Part shown: positions 17,974-27,053 of the stretch, piece after piece
How positions within the stretch are numbered: the stretch's first letter is position 1
Layout: every line of letters begins with the position of its first letter
Source of the DNA: Bacteroidota bacterium
GTDB taxonomy: Bacteria > Bacteroidota > Bacteroidia > Flavobacteriales > Flavobacteriaceae
Length of the DNA stretch: 64,000 nucleotides
Direction of reading: 5' to 3'
Assembly (NCBI GenBank): GCA_023434025.1
Contig: JAEYTL010000054.1
Span: 146,860 to 210,859 of the forward strand
Program-made: the position numbers and the translations under genes
Notes under the pieces: model-generated
What the model was told of the DNA's origin: nothing
What the model saw: only the letters and a program-made list of their open reading frames with translations
Databases searched by the model: none

Positions 17974-19110
17974 ATGTACACCCTAAATAAAATCAAATTA
18001 TACGGCTTTTTCCTGATTTTCATGTCTGTAGCTCCGGTGTTTGCCCAGACAAACGGCAAGTTTAAAGTGGTATTGGATGCCGGACACGGTGGGGGAGACC
18101 TGGGTACAAATCATCATGGTTTTGTGGAAAAAAAGATTGTGCTGAGTGTTACGCTGTTAGTAGGCAAAATGTTGGAAAAATACAATGATATAAGCGTGGT
18201 TTACACGAGAAAAACAGATGTTTTCATCGGATTGAATGAAAGGGCAAACATTGCCAATAAAGCAGAGGCAAACCTTTTTGTTTCTATCCATTGCAATGGG
18301 GTAAAAAATTATGAACCTTTCGGCACGGAGACTTTTGTGATGGGGTTAACCCGGAATGCTACCAATCTTGAAGTGGCAAAAAAGGAAAACAGTGTAATAA
18401 CGCTTGAAGCAGATTATAAAATGAAATACGCCGGGTTTGATCCCAATAACCCGGGCACTATAATCGGTCTGAAACTGCTTCAGGAAGAGAATCTTGAACA
18501 AAGTATTTCGTTAGCCAGTAAGGTGCAGGACAACTTTACCAACAAACTGGAAAGGAAAAACAGAGGGGTTAAACAAGCTCCGATCTGGGTTTTAGATGCC
18601 ACGGTAATGCCCGGAATATTGGTGGAATTAGGATTTATTTCCAATAAAAAAGAAGGAGCTTATTTAAATTCTGATGCGGGGCAAAATGAACTGGCCAAGG
18701 CTATTGCAGATGCTATTTTAGAGTATAAAAAAGAATATTATGGTACCGGAGCAACTGCTGCTGCTGAAGAAAAACCTGAAAAAACCAGTGCTGAAATCCC
18801 GGTTGTATCGGATGCTCCCAAAGCAAAAGAGGAGCCTAAGGTTGCGGATGTAAAAGGAGTTGTGTTTAAAATACAGATTTCAGCCAGCGGTAAAAAACTG
18901 GAATTACTGCCTAAAAACTTCAAAGGTTTGGAACCTACTTCTGTGATGGAAGAAAATGGCCTGTATAAATATTTTTACGCGCAAACATCAAATTATGACG
19001 AAGCCAGACAAAACCTTGCCGAAGCCAAAAGTAAAGGATATGATTCTGCATTTATAGTGGCTTTTAAAAACGGAAAAAAAATAACTATTCAGGAAGCATT
19101 AAAACAGTAA
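17974..19110 (+). CDS. N-acetylmuramoyl-L-alanine amidase (Amidase_3) with SPOR-like C-terminal region
   Basis: A 378-residue periplasmic zinc amidase that cuts the bond between N-acetylmuramic acid and L-Ala. The signal peptide ends at VFAQ (about residue 25). The Amidase_3 domain spans about 30-250: VVLDAGHGGGDLG with zinc His, FVEKKIVLSV with Glu, LFVSIHCNG with His, and GILVELGFISN with the catalytic Glu. A linker rich in Ala/Glu/Lys (about 258-290) leads to a C-terminal domain of about 80 residues (VFKIQISASGKKLEL, YKYFYAQTSNYDEARQ) that resembles a SPOR peptidoglycan-binding domain. Likely a cell-separation enzyme. Followed after 38 bp by the MlaD-type gene. Confidence 0.91.
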   Translation: MYTLNKIKLYGFFLIFMSVAPVFAQTNGKFKVVLDAGHGGGDLGTNHHGFVEKKIVLSVTLLVGKMLEKYNDISVVYTRKTDVFIGLNERANIANKAEANLFVSIHCNGVKNYEPFGTETFVMGLTRNATNLEVAKKENSVITLEADYKMKYAGFDPNNPGTIIGLKLLQEENLEQSISLASKVQDNFTNKLERKNRGVKQAPIWVLDATVMPGILVELGFISNKKEGAYLNSDAGQNELAKAIADAILEYKKEYYGTGATAAAEEKPEKTSAEIPVVSDAPKAKEEPKVADVKGVVFKIQISASGKKLELLPKNFKGLEPTSVMEENGLYKYFYAQTSNYDEARQNLAEAKSKGYDSAFIVAFKNGKKITIQEALKQ

Positions 19111-19148
19111 AATATATTTATTTTATAAATTTGTAAAAAATAAGACCA

Positions 19149-20114
19149 TTGAAATTATCAAGAGAAATTAAAACAGCAGTTCTGGTTATATCATCCGTGT
19201 TATTATTTATCTGGGGATACAGCTTTTTGAAAGGTACCGATATTTTGTCTGATCACAAAACGTTCTATGTGCTTTATGACGATGTAGAAGGGCTCATGGC
19301 CTCTGCTCCGGTAACGATTAACGGACTTACCATCGGTAAAGTAAAATCAATTAATTTTTTAGATAATTCCGGAAAATTGAAAGTAGAATTACAAATTGAT
19401 ACCGATTTTAAAATAGCTAAATCAAGTGAAGCCAGAATTTATGAGCCGGGACTTATCGGTGGTAAACAAATTCAGATTGTCCCTAATTTAGCCGATACCA
19501 ATTTAGCTGAAAACGGAGATTTCCTGAGAGGAGGCGTAAAACCGGGACTGACAGAATTAGTTTCAGAACGGTTAACCCCGTTACAGGAAAAAATTGAAAA
19601 AGCAATGTTGAGTGCGGATTTGGTGTTGTTAAACATCAATTCTTTGATGGATGATAAAGCGAAAAACGATTTAAAGAACAGTTTTAGTGAACTGAACAAA
19701 ACGTTGACTGCTTTAAGTGAAGCTTCCAATTCGGCAAATGAAATTTTAACCAGCAACAAAGGAAAACTGAACAATGTGGTAAATAATTTTGAAAAGGTCT
19801 CCTCTGATTTTGAAAAATTATCCGATTCATTGGCACAGACAAATTTGAAACAAACGGTTCAGAATTTAGAAAAAACATTGGCCAGTGTGGATAAAATCAT
19901 GGCTAATTTAGAATCAGGAAACGGAACGATGGGCAAGTTACTCAAAGATGATAAAATGTACACCAACTTTACAAAAGCGTCAAAAGAGCTTGAGCTTTTA
20001 CTGGAAGATTTGCGTTTGAACCCGACCCGTTATGTAAATGTTTCACTGTTCGGAAAGAAAAACAAACCTTATGTACCGCCAACCGAGTCCGATTCAACCA
20101 AAACTAAAAATTAA
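19149..20114 (+). CDS. MlaD-family MCE-domain protein
   Basis: An inner-membrane-anchored lipid-transport protein: one N-terminal transmembrane helix (about residues 8-26), an MCE domain (about 36-115, with FYVLYDDVEGLMASAPVTINGL and YEPGLIGGKQIQIV), then a long helical region (about 130-300) with coiled-coil character. MlaD hexamers carry phospholipids across the periplasm with an MlaE permease and MlaF ATPase, neither of which is here. The start codon is TTG (19149-19151), fixed by the conserved family N-terminus KLSREIKTA; no ATG is available. It lies between the amidase gene and the Fe-S membrane protein gene, 5 bp from the latter. Confidence 0.88.
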   Translation: MKLSREIKTAVLVISSVLLFIWGYSFLKGTDILSDHKTFYVLYDDVEGLMASAPVTINGLTIGKVKSINFLDNSGKLKVELQIDTDFKIAKSSEARIYEPGLIGGKQIQIVPNLADTNLAENGDFLRGGVKPGLTELVSERLTPLQEKIEKAMLSADLVLLNINSLMDDKAKNDLKNSFSELNKTLTALSEASNSANEILTSNKGKLNNVVNNFEKVSSDFEKLSDSLAQTNLKQTVQNLEKTLASVDKIMANLESGNGTMGKLLKDDKMYTNFTKASKELELLLEDLRLNPTRYVNVSLFGKKNKPYVPPTESDSTKTKN

Positions 20115-20119
20115 CTTTT

Positions 20120-21445
20120 ATGAGTTATTTAGATAATCTATTGTTTGCCATCATTTTAGCATCAGGCTTTGGTTATTTTGCCATAAATGTTAAAAAGCTG
20201 ATCCGAAATATAAAACTTGGTCAGGATGTTAACCGCAAAGATAATTCATCTGAACGATGGAAAAACATGACCATGATTGCCCTTGGACAGTCTAAAATGG
20301 TTAAACGACCCATCGCGGGAATACTGCATATCGTTGTTTATATCGGTTTTATCATTATCAACCTTGAATTGTTGGAAATCATTATCGATGGCCTGTTCGG
20401 TACACACCGGGTGTTTTCATTCATGGGTAGTTTTTATAATGTTTTGATTGCTTCTTTTGAAATCCTGGCTGTTTTGGTGATCATAGCGGTCATTGCCTTT
20501 TGGGTAAGAAGGAATATCATCAAGATCAAACGTTTTGTAAATTCAGATATGAAAGCGTGGCCTAAGAGTGATGCCAATTATATCTTGTATTTCGAAATTG
20601 TTCTGATGTCTTTGTTTTTGATCATGAATGCTTCCGATTACTGGTTGCAGCAAATGGAAGTAAATCATTATCATGAAGCCGGAAGTTTTCCGGTTAGTCA
20701 GTTTATTGCCCCTGTTTTCAACGGGTTGTCTGAAGGTGTTGTGATCGTGATTGAACGGGCTGCCTGGTGGTTGCATATTTGTGGTATTTTGGTCTTCCTC
20801 AATTATTTGTATTATTCTAAACACTTGCATATTCTGTTAGCTTTTCCAAACACTTATTTTGCAGATTTAAACCCGAAAGGAAAATTTGATAACCTGGAAA
20901 GTGTTACCAACGAAGTAAAACTGATGCTTGATCCTGCTGCCGATCCGTTTGCCACTCCGGCAAACCCCGATGCGGTTCCGGCTAAATTCGGAGCCAGCGA
21001 CGTACAGGACCTCAATTGGGTTCAGTTGCTCAATGCCTATACATGTACCGAATGCGGAAGGTGTACATCGTCATGCCCGGCCAATCAAACCGGTAAGAAA
21101 TTATCGCCGCGTAAAATTATGATGGATACCAGAGACCGTCTGGAAGAAGTAGGCAAAAATATTGATGCGAATAAAGGCATTTTTGTTCCGGATAATAAGT
21201 CTTTGTTAAATGATTACATTACACCGGAGGAACTTTGGGCATGTACTTCCTGTAATGCCTGTGTGGAAGAATGTCCGGTAAACATCAGTCCGTTATCAAT
21301 CATTATGGATATGAGAAGGTACTTGGTGATGGAGCAAAGTGCGGCACCCATGTCGTTGAATGCCATGATGACCAATATTGAAAACAATGGTGCTCCGTGG
21401 CAATATAACCAGATGGATCGCCTGAACTGGAAAGACGAAAATTAA
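20120..21445 (+). CDS. membrane (Fe-S)-binding oxidoreductase subunit, HdrD/GlpC-like ferredoxin protein
   Basis: A 441-residue membrane protein: about five N-terminal transmembrane helices (up to residue 235), followed by a soluble part with two 4Fe-4S motifs, Cys309-x2-Cys-x2-Cys-x3-Cys319-Pro and Cys375-x2-Cys-x2-Cys-x3-Cys385-Pro. This layout, with NarI-like helices and a dicluster ferredoxin domain, is that of heterodisulphide-reductase-like electron-transfer subunits. Its likely partner is the CCG-domain protein encoded at 22065-22856; a HAD-family gene is placed between them. The pair probably passes electrons between the quinone pool and an unknown cytosolic donor or acceptor, and the substrate cannot be read from sequence. 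Confidence 0.87.
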   Translation: MSYLDNLLFAIILASGFGYFAINVKKLIRNIKLGQDVNRKDNSSERWKNMTMIALGQSKMVKRPIAGILHIVVYIGFIIINLELLEIIIDGLFGTHRVFSFMGSFYNVLIASFEILAVLVIIAVIAFWVRRNIIKIKRFVNSDMKAWPKSDANYILYFEIVLMSLFLIMNASDYWLQQMEVNHYHEAGSFPVSQFIAPVFNGLSEGVVIVIERAAWWLHICGILVFLNYLYYSKHLHILLAFPNTYFADLNPKGKFDNLESVTNEVKLMLDPAADPFATPANPDAVPAKFGASDVQDLNWVQLLNAYTCTECGRCTSSCPANQTGKKLSPRKIMMDTRDRLEEVGKNIDANKGIFVPDNKSLLNDYITPEELWACTSCNACVEECPVNISPLSIIMDMRRYLVMEQSAAPMSLNAMMTNIENNGAPWQYNQMDRLNWKDEN

Positions 21446-21525
21446 TATATAAACCAAACAAATTCCCATATATGTGAGGCTTGGGGAGGTGTTTAATGAA
21501 TGCGAAACTAACCTGAAATTAAAAA

Positions 21526-21972
21526 ATGAAAGCGGAAGACATTGAAAAGAAGTTACAGACCGTAACTGAAAACGGACAACATTTAAGCCCTGTTTTACCT
21601 CACGGGATTAAAAATTATTTAATTGATATTGACGGTACCATCTGTGATGATATTCCGAACGAAGAGCCGGAAAGAATGCTCACGGCAGAAGTATATCCGG
21701 ATGCCTTAAAAACCTTGAATAAATGGTATGATGAAGGACATATTATCTTCTTTTTTACCTCAAGAACGGAAGCCCACAGGGAATATACCGAAATCTGGCT
21801 TAAAAAGCATGGATTTAAATACCATGGCATGGTGATGGGCAAACCAAGAGGAGGAAATTATCATTGGATTGACAATCACTTAGTAAAAGCTACCCGTTAC
21901 AGGGGTAAATTTACCGATCTGGTTGAAAAAGAAGTAACCATTCAGGTTTTTGATGACGAACATCATGAATAA
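21526..21972 (+). CDS. HAD-superfamily phosphatase-like protein
   Basis: A 148-residue cytoplasmic HAD-fold protein. Motif I is YLIDIDGTICDD (about residues 31-42) with the nucleophile Asp and the Asp two residues on; motif II is FFFTSRTEA; the Lys of motif III is in MGKPRGG and motif IV is WIDNH. There is no cap domain of any size, as in small sugar-phosphate or polynucleotide phosphatases. Relatives in Flavobacteria are often labelled phosphoheptose isomerase, but no SIS fold is present, so I do not use that name. It separates two Fe-S genes that look like partners, and its own substrate is unknown. Confidence 0.78.
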   Translation: MKAEDIEKKLQTVTENGQHLSPVLPHGIKNYLIDIDGTICDDIPNEEPERMLTAEVYPDALKTLNKWYDEGHIIFFFTSRTEAHREYTEIWLKKHGFKYHGMVMGKPRGGNYHWIDNHLVKATRYRGKFTDLVEKEVTIQVFDDEHHE

Positions 21973-21988
21973 ATTTACGATGATTAAT

Positions 21989-22037
21989 TGATTAGATTTT
22001 TGGTTATCAAATAATCTGACGATCTAAAATCTAATCA
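21989..22037. repeat. 12-bp inverted repeat in the gap before the CCG-domain gene
   Basis: TGATTAGATTTT (21989-22000) and AAAATCTAATCA (22026-22037) are perfect complements with a 25-nt loop, between the HAD gene and the second Fe-S gene. No T-run follows, so it is not a standard terminator; it could form an mRNA hairpin 27 nt before the next ATG. Confidence 0.6.
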
Positions 22038-22064
22038 GCAGGAAATCCAACAATCTTAAAAAAA

Positions 22065-22856
22065 ATGACAGAAAATCTAACCGTGCCAACCATGGCAGAA
22101 ATGATGGCTCAAGGCAAACAACCCGAAGTATTATTTTGGGTAGGTTGTGCAGGCAGTTTTGACGACAGGGCAAAAAAAATCACCAAAGCATTTGTGCGTA
22201 TTCTAAACCGTGCCAAGGTAGAATTTGCTGTTTTGGGAACCGAGGAAAGCTGTACCGGAGATCCAGCCAAACGGGCAGGAAACGAGTTTTTATTCCAAAT
22301 GCAGGCCATGATGAACATTCAGGTAATGGACGCTTATGAAGTAAAAAAAGTGGTTACGGCCTGTCCGCACTGTTTCAATACGATTAAAAATGAATACCCG
22401 GAATTAGGCGGAAAATATGAAGTGGTTCACCATACCCAGTTTTTAAAATCCTTGTTGGATGACGGACGTCTGACTATTGAAGGCGGGCAGTTTAAAGGAA
22501 AAAGAATTACATTCCATGATCCGTGTTACCTGGGGAGAGCTAATAATATATATGAAGCACCCCGTGATTTAATAGAAAAATTAGATGTTGAATTGGTCGA
22601 AATGAAACGTTCACGTGCCAACGGATTATGCTGCGGAGCAGGAGGAGCACAAATGTTTAAAGATGCAGAACCCGGAAATAAAGAAGTTTTTATTGAACGA
22701 ACCGAAGATGCATTAGAAACAAAACCGGATATTATTGCCGCAGGCTGTCCCTTTTGCAATACAATGATGACCGACGGTGTAAAAAACAAAGAAAAAGAAG
22801 GCTCAATAAAAGTCATGGACGTGGCTGAGTTGATTGCAAATGCTCAAGATTTATAA
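22065..22856 (+). CDS. (Fe-S)-binding protein with two CCG domains, HdrB-like
   Basis: A 263-residue cytosolic protein with two cysteine-rich CCG domains as in heterodisulphide reductase subunit B, GlcF and LldE. The first has WVGCAG, ESCTGDP and VTACPHCFNT (about residues 25-107); the second has HDPCYLGR, GLCCGAGGAQMF and AAGCPFCNTMM (about 150-232). The first domain carries a single Cys where the canonical CC would be (SCTG), so only the second may bind a noncubane cluster. It is the probable partner of the membrane Fe-S protein encoded at 20120-21445. The electron donor and acceptor are unknown. Confidence 0.87.
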   Translation: MTENLTVPTMAEMMAQGKQPEVLFWVGCAGSFDDRAKKITKAFVRILNRAKVEFAVLGTEESCTGDPAKRAGNEFLFQMQAMMNIQVMDAYEVKKVVTACPHCFNTIKNEYPELGGKYEVVHHTQFLKSLLDDGRLTIEGGQFKGKRITFHDPCYLGRANNIYEAPRDLIEKLDVELVEMKRSRANGLCCGAGGAQMFKDAEPGNKEVFIERTEDALETKPDIIAAGCPFCNTMMTDGVKNKEKEGSIKVMDVAELIANAQDL

Positions 22857-22932
22857 TTATACAGGCAGCGGATATCCGGAAAAAGGTATTTTTTAACCAT
22901 TCCACAATCAATTGCTCTTAATCCTCAAAAAA

Positions 22933-23415
22933 ATGTACATTCCATTTGAAAATCTTCCCGAAGAATCCAGGATATGGATTTATCAGTCCAGCCGAAAGTT
23001 TTCGGACGAAGAAATCACTGAAATAGAAAATGAGCTGAAATCTTTTATAGAAGATTGGGCTGCTCATGGCACTTCATTAGAAGCTTCTTTCATTACAAAA
23101 TACAACCGGTTCATCATCATTGCCGTTAATCAGGAAGTACAGCAGGCAACCGGTTGCTCTATTGACAAATCGGTTGAGTTTATTCAGTCACTGGAACAGA
23201 AATACAAAGTTGATTTGTTAGACAAAATGAATGTAACCTACAAACAAGGTGAATTTATCACCCACAAATCGCTTTTAGACTTTAAACGGATGGCTAAAGA
23301 GAAAGCTGTTTCTGCCCATACAATTGTTTTTAATAACCTGGTCAATACCATTGAAGAGTGGAAAGAAAGTTGGGAAGTTCCGGCAGAAGACAGCTGGCAC
23401 AGCCGGTTCTTTTAA
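22933..23415 (+). CDS. conserved Bacteroidota protein of unknown function
   Basis: A 160-residue soluble protein, with no signal peptide or membrane segment. It is well conserved in Flavobacteriaceae, where databases often call it an ABC transporter ATPase, but no Walker A, Walker B or LSGGQ motif is present, so that name is not supported. The start at 22933 (ATG) gives the usual N-terminus YIPFENLPEESRIWIYQSSR; a TTG at 22912 is less likely. Alternating helix and strand with a Trp-rich end (IEEWKESWEVP, DSWHSRFF). A perfect 14-bp palindrome (23412-23425) overlaps the stop codon. Function unknown. Confidence 0.78.
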   Translation: MYIPFENLPEESRIWIYQSSRKFSDEEITEIENELKSFIEDWAAHGTSLEASFITKYNRFIIIAVNQEVQQATGCSIDKSVEFIQSLEQKYKVDLLDKMNVTYKQGEFITHKSLLDFKRMAKEKAVSAHTIVFNNLVNTIEEWKESWEVPAEDSWHSRFF

Positions 23416-23541
23416 AACGTTTTAATGCATTGGCTAAGTCCTTGTTCTTAGTATTTATAACCCGTTTTAAGTCAATTTTATGACCATTCGGCAAACCAAG
23501 GCATCAAATTTGATAGGTATCCAAAGAGAAAAGCAATTTTT

Positions 23542-26500
23542 ATGAATTCCAAATTTATTCGTATAATTCCGTTATTACTTCTTCTGATTGTGGTGGTCAA
23601 TTGTGCGACCAACAAAATCAGAAAAAAACCGTTGGCTAAAACGAAAACGGAAATTATTAGAACAGATTCTGCAGTCATGTTAAAAGAGGAGTTTCCAATC
23701 TTTGACTATCAGGTTGCAGTCACCGGCGAAAAAAAATGGGTTGACAGTGTTTATCAGTCACTCACACTAGAGGAAAAAATCGGCCAGCTTTTTATGGTTG
23801 CGGCTTATTCAAACAAAGACTCTACTCATATCAAAGCTTTGGATAAATTAATCACAGAACAAAAAATAGGGGGATTGATTTTTTTTCAGGGCGGACCCGT
23901 CAGACAAGCCCGAATGACCAACCGCTTTCAGAAATTGACAAAAACACCTTTATTTATAGGTATTGATGCCGAATGGGGAGTAAGTATGCGGCTGGATTCT
24001 GTAAACCGTTTTCCCTGGAACATGACCTTAGGGGCTGTTCAGGACTTAAAACTGATTGAAGAGACCGGAAAACAAATGGCACTTCAATCCAGAAAATTGG
24101 GCGTACATTTTAACTTTGCACCGGTATTGGACATTAATACAAATCCCAAAAATCCAATTATTGGCAATCGTTCTTTCGGAGAAGATAAGGAAAAAGTTAC
24201 AGAGCGGGCTTTGGCTTTGATGACAGGACTTCAAAACAACGGTATTTTTGCTACCGGAAAGCATTTTCCGGGTCATGGTGCCACAGAAACAGATTCACAT
24301 TATACATTGCCGGTAGTTAATTTTTCGCAGGAACACATTCGCAATATCGAATTGTATCCTTATAAAAAACTCATCAATAGAGGTTTGGCCAGTGTGATGG
24401 TCGCTCATTTGGAGGTACCGGTTTTTGAAACGCGAAAAGGTTATCCGTCATCTATCTCCAATGCTATTGTAACGGACTTACTGAAGGAAGAATTAAATTT
24501 CAAAGGATTGATTTTTACCGATGCACTGAATATGAAAGGAGCCAGTAATTTCAAAAGTCCGGGAGATATAGATCTGGCAGCTTTTCAGGCCGGAAATGAT
24601 ATTTTACTTTTTCCGGAAAATGTGCCTGTAGCCATTCAAAAAATAAAAGAAGCGTATGAGCAGCAACTGATTACCGAAGAACGATTAGCACATTCGGTAA
24701 AAAAGATTTTACAGTATAAATACAAAGCCGGTTTAAATCAGCTTAAACCAATTGATGTTCAGCGTCTCGCAGTATCGCTCAATACTCCGGAAATGGAAGC
24801 TTTGCAATACAGGCTGTATGAAAATATTGTAACCGTTGTTCGCAATAAAGCGGCTGTTATTCCGGTTAAAAACCTTGAAAAAGATAAAATTGCCTATGTT
24901 AAATTAGGAGATGACAGCAACGGTGTGTTTTTAGAAATGCTTAAAAATTACGGAGAGGTAACAGAAGTTTCCAACATAAATCTCGATTCGCTTTTAACCG
25001 ATTTGACCGACTATAACAAGGTGATTATCGGCTATCACAAAGCTGATGGAGCATGGAAAAAACATGATTTTTCTGCAGAAGAGATTCGATGGATCACTGA
25101 AATAGCCAAACGTAAAAAAGTCATTTTAAGCAGTTTTGTAAAGCCTTACGCCCTGAGTGCAATTCCTTCTTTCGAGGATATTGACGGGGTAGTGGTGGCA
25201 TATCAGAATAATGAAATGGCTCAAACAGCTGTCGCTCAGTTGATTTTCGGAGCTATTACTGCTAAAGGGAAATTACCCGTTTCGATTAACGAAGAATTCA
25301 AGGTAAACCATGGGCTGTTGACCGAAAAAATCAATCGCCTGGGATTTACGCATCCGCAGAATGTAGGAATGGATCCGTTGGTTCTTCAAAAAATTGATGC
25401 CATTATGCAAAAGGCTATTCGCGAAAAAATGACACCGGGTGGTCAGATCCTGGTAGCCCGAAAAGGAAAGGTTATTTATCAGAAAGCATTTGGCTTTCAT
25501 ACATATGAAAACCAGGTTGCTGTTAAAAATTCAGATATCTATGATGTGGCTTCTTTAACCAAGATTGTCTCTACATTGCCCAGTATAATGCAGTTATATG
25601 ATAAGAAGAAGGTCACTTTAGAGTCGAGATTAGGCGATATGCTTCCTGTTTTCAGAGGAACGGATAAAGAAAATATCAGTTTTAAAGAATTAATGTCGCA
25701 TTATGCCCGCTTACAGCCCTGGGTTCCGTTTTATAAACAGACACTCAATGCAGATAAAAAACCTTCGGATAAATACTACAGAAAATCATTCAGTGTTGAT
25801 TTTCCTTATCAGGTGGCCGAAAATTTATATTTAAGAAAAGATTACCAGGACACTATTCTGTCTGCAATTGCCGGCAGCAAATTACTGCCCAAGAAAGAAT
25901 ATAAATACAGTGATTTTACATTCATCATCCTGAAGCATTATCTTGAAAAATCTACCGGAAAAACATTAGATGAATTAAGCGAAAAGAATTTTTACAGTAA
26001 AATAGGGGCAAACAATACCTTATATAATCCGTTGGAAAGGTTTGATATGAATATCATTCCGCCTACTGAAGAAGATACCTATTTTCGCTATCAAACCATT
26101 CAGGGCTATGTGCACGATATGACAGCAGCCATGGAAGGTGGTGTAGGTGGCCATGCCGGAATTTTTTCGAATTCGATGGATATGGCTAAAATCATGCAAC
26201 TTTACCTTCAGAAAGGCAATTATGGCAATCAGCAGTTTTTTTCCGAAGATACTTTTGATGTTTTTAATACCTGTTATTATTGCCCGGAAGGAAACCGTCG
26301 GGGGATTGGATTTGACAAACCGCAACTGGGAAAAGCGGGGCCAACCTGTGGCTGTGTTTCGATGACGAGTTTTGGACATACCGGGTTTACAGGTACTATG
26401 GCATGGGCTGATCCGGAACAGGAATTGATTTATATCTTTTTATCAAACAGAACCTATCCAAATGCAGATAAAAACCTGTTATCACAAAATAATATCAGAG

Positions 26501-26547
26501 AAGATATTCAGCAGGTGATATATGAGGCAATCATACGGGGTAACTGA
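23542..26547 (+). CDS. lipoprotein fusion of NagZ-like GH3 hydrolase and beta-lactamase-family serine hydrolase
   Basis: A 1001-residue outer- or inner-membrane lipoprotein (lipobox Cys21 after LLLIVVVN). Residues about 55-400 form a GH3 N-terminal barrel of NagZ type: GKHFPGHGATETDSH holds the Lys-His and the Asp-His catalytic pair, and IFTDALNMKGA holds the nucleophile Asp327. Residues 400-610 resemble the GH3 C-terminal alpha/beta domain. Residues about 620-1001 are a class C beta-lactamase/penicillin-binding-like serine hydrolase with Ser671 in SLTK, a distal SHYA-type motif, and HTGFTGTM near the end. The fusion joins removal of GlcNAc with a peptide- or amide-cleaving unit, which suggests cell-wall fragment processing. 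This domain order recurs in Bacteroidota; the substrate of the second domain is unproven. Confidence 0.88.
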   Translation: MNSKFIRIIPLLLLLIVVVNCATNKIRKKPLAKTKTEIIRTDSAVMLKEEFPIFDYQVAVTGEKKWVDSVYQSLTLEEKIGQLFMVAAYSNKDSTHIKALDKLITEQKIGGLIFFQGGPVRQARMTNRFQKLTKTPLFIGIDAEWGVSMRLDSVNRFPWNMTLGAVQDLKLIEETGKQMALQSRKLGVHFNFAPVLDINTNPKNPIIGNRSFGEDKEKVTERALALMTGLQNNGIFATGKHFPGHGATETDSHYTLPVVNFSQEHIRNIELYPYKKLINRGLASVMVAHLEVPVFETRKGYPSSISNAIVTDLLKEELNFKGLIFTDALNMKGASNFKSPGDIDLAAFQAGNDILLFPENVPVAIQKIKEAYEQQLITEERLAHSVKKILQYKYKAGLNQLKPIDVQRLAVSLNTPEMEALQYRLYENIVTVVRNKAAVIPVKNLEKDKIAYVKLGDDSNGVFLEMLKNYGEVTEVSNINLDSLLTDLTDYNKVIIGYHKADGAWKKHDFSAEEIRWITEIAKRKKVILSSFVKPYALSAIPSFEDIDGVVVAYQNNEMAQTAVAQLIFGAITAKGKLPVSINEEFKVNHGLLTEKINRLGFTHPQNVGMDPLVLQKIDAIMQKAIREKMTPGGQILVARKGKVIYQKAFGFHTYENQVAVKNSDIYDVASLTKIVSTLPSIMQLYDKKKVTLESRLGDMLPVFRGTDKENISFKELMSHYARLQPWVPFYKQTLNADKKPSDKYYRKSFSVDFPYQVAENLYLRKDYQDTILSAIAGSKLLPKKEYKYSDFTFIILKHYLEKSTGKTLDELSEKNFYSKIGANNTLYNPLERFDMNIIPPTEEDTYFRYQTIQGYVHDMTAAMEGGVGGHAGIFSNSMDMAKIMQLYLQKGNYGNQQFFSEDTFDVFNTCYYCPEGNRRGIGFDKPQLGKAGPTCGCVSMTSFGHTGFTGTMAWADPEQELIYIFLSNRTYPNADKNLLSQNNIREDIQQVIYEAIIRGN

Positions 26548-26578
26548 TGATTTTCAAAAACTTTTACAAAAAAATAAT

Positions 26579-26597
26579 CCGCAAACAAACGTTGCGG
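26579..26597 (-). terminator. possible terminator, minus strand
   Basis: Stem CCGCAA (26579-26584) and TTGCGG (26592-26597), 7-nt loop. On the minus strand the stem is followed by ATTATTTTTTT, so it would end transcripts from the SRPBCC/pyrE side about 60 nt after the SRPBCC stop codon. The stem is short. Confidence 0.55.
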
Positions 26598-26656
26598 AAA
26601 ATGTTAGTTGAACTAATTTATAACCCAATTACAGGGTTGGTTCATTACATTTGAAA

Positions 26657-27049
26657 TTATAGTTTATACATATTGGTTGCCAGCGTTTCAATAAATTTTG
26701 AAATAGGACCTTTGATCATCATTGCCATCATCGGGTTAAATTCCCCGTCAAAAACCAATTGCACTTCTGAACTGCTTTCAGATAACGAATGGATATTTCC
26801 GGTTAAGGTAAATGGCAATTTATCTGAAGCTGCTCCTAAAACCACCTGACCGGGAGCGTTTTTTTCTTTCATTTTTAATTTAATCTCCGGCATTCCTTTT
26901 AAGCCGAAAATAAACGAATCTTCTCCGGTCACTTCAAATTTTGCAATACTGTCGGGCATTAATTTTTCAAAATTGCGGACATCGCTCAGTGATTCAAATA
27001 AATAATGAGCTGATTTTTCTACGGTAACTTTTGGACTTTCTAAATTCAT
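26657..27049 (-). CDS. SRPBCC-family (START-like) protein
   Basis: A 130-residue cytosolic protein with the START/Bet v1-like fold pattern: a first strand with LESPKVTVEKSAHYLFESLSD, the helix containing FEKLMPD, then several strands (FEVTGEDSFIFGL, LPFTLTGNIHSL, VQLVFDGEFN) and a long C-terminal helix (MMAMMIKGPISKFIETLATNMYKL). Such folds bind hydrophobic ligands, and no ligand can be named. It lies 70 bp after pyrE on the same strand, a neighbour pair I recall from other Flavobacteria. The space just ahead of its ATG holds a 7-bp-period repeat. Confidence 0.8.
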   Translation of the reverse strand: MNLESPKVTVEKSAHYLFESLSDVRNFEKLMPDSIAKFEVTGEDSFIFGLKGMPEIKLKMKEKNAPGQVVLGAASDKLPFTLTGNIHSLSESSSEVQLVFDGEFNPMMAMMIKGPISKFIETLATNMYKL

Positions 27050-27053
27050 TTTT

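Noticed and set aside
21526..21972. Database-style name phosphoheptose isomerase
   Set aside because: The motifs are those of the HAD superfamily; no SIS fold is present.
22933..23415. Database-style name ABC transporter ATPase for this protein
   Set aside because: Walker A, Walker B and the ABC signature are all missing in 160 residues.
23412..23425. TTAAAACGTTTTAA palindrome over a stop codon as an operator
   Set aside because: Simple AT-rich palindromes of this size are expected by chance, and there is no promoter element beside it.
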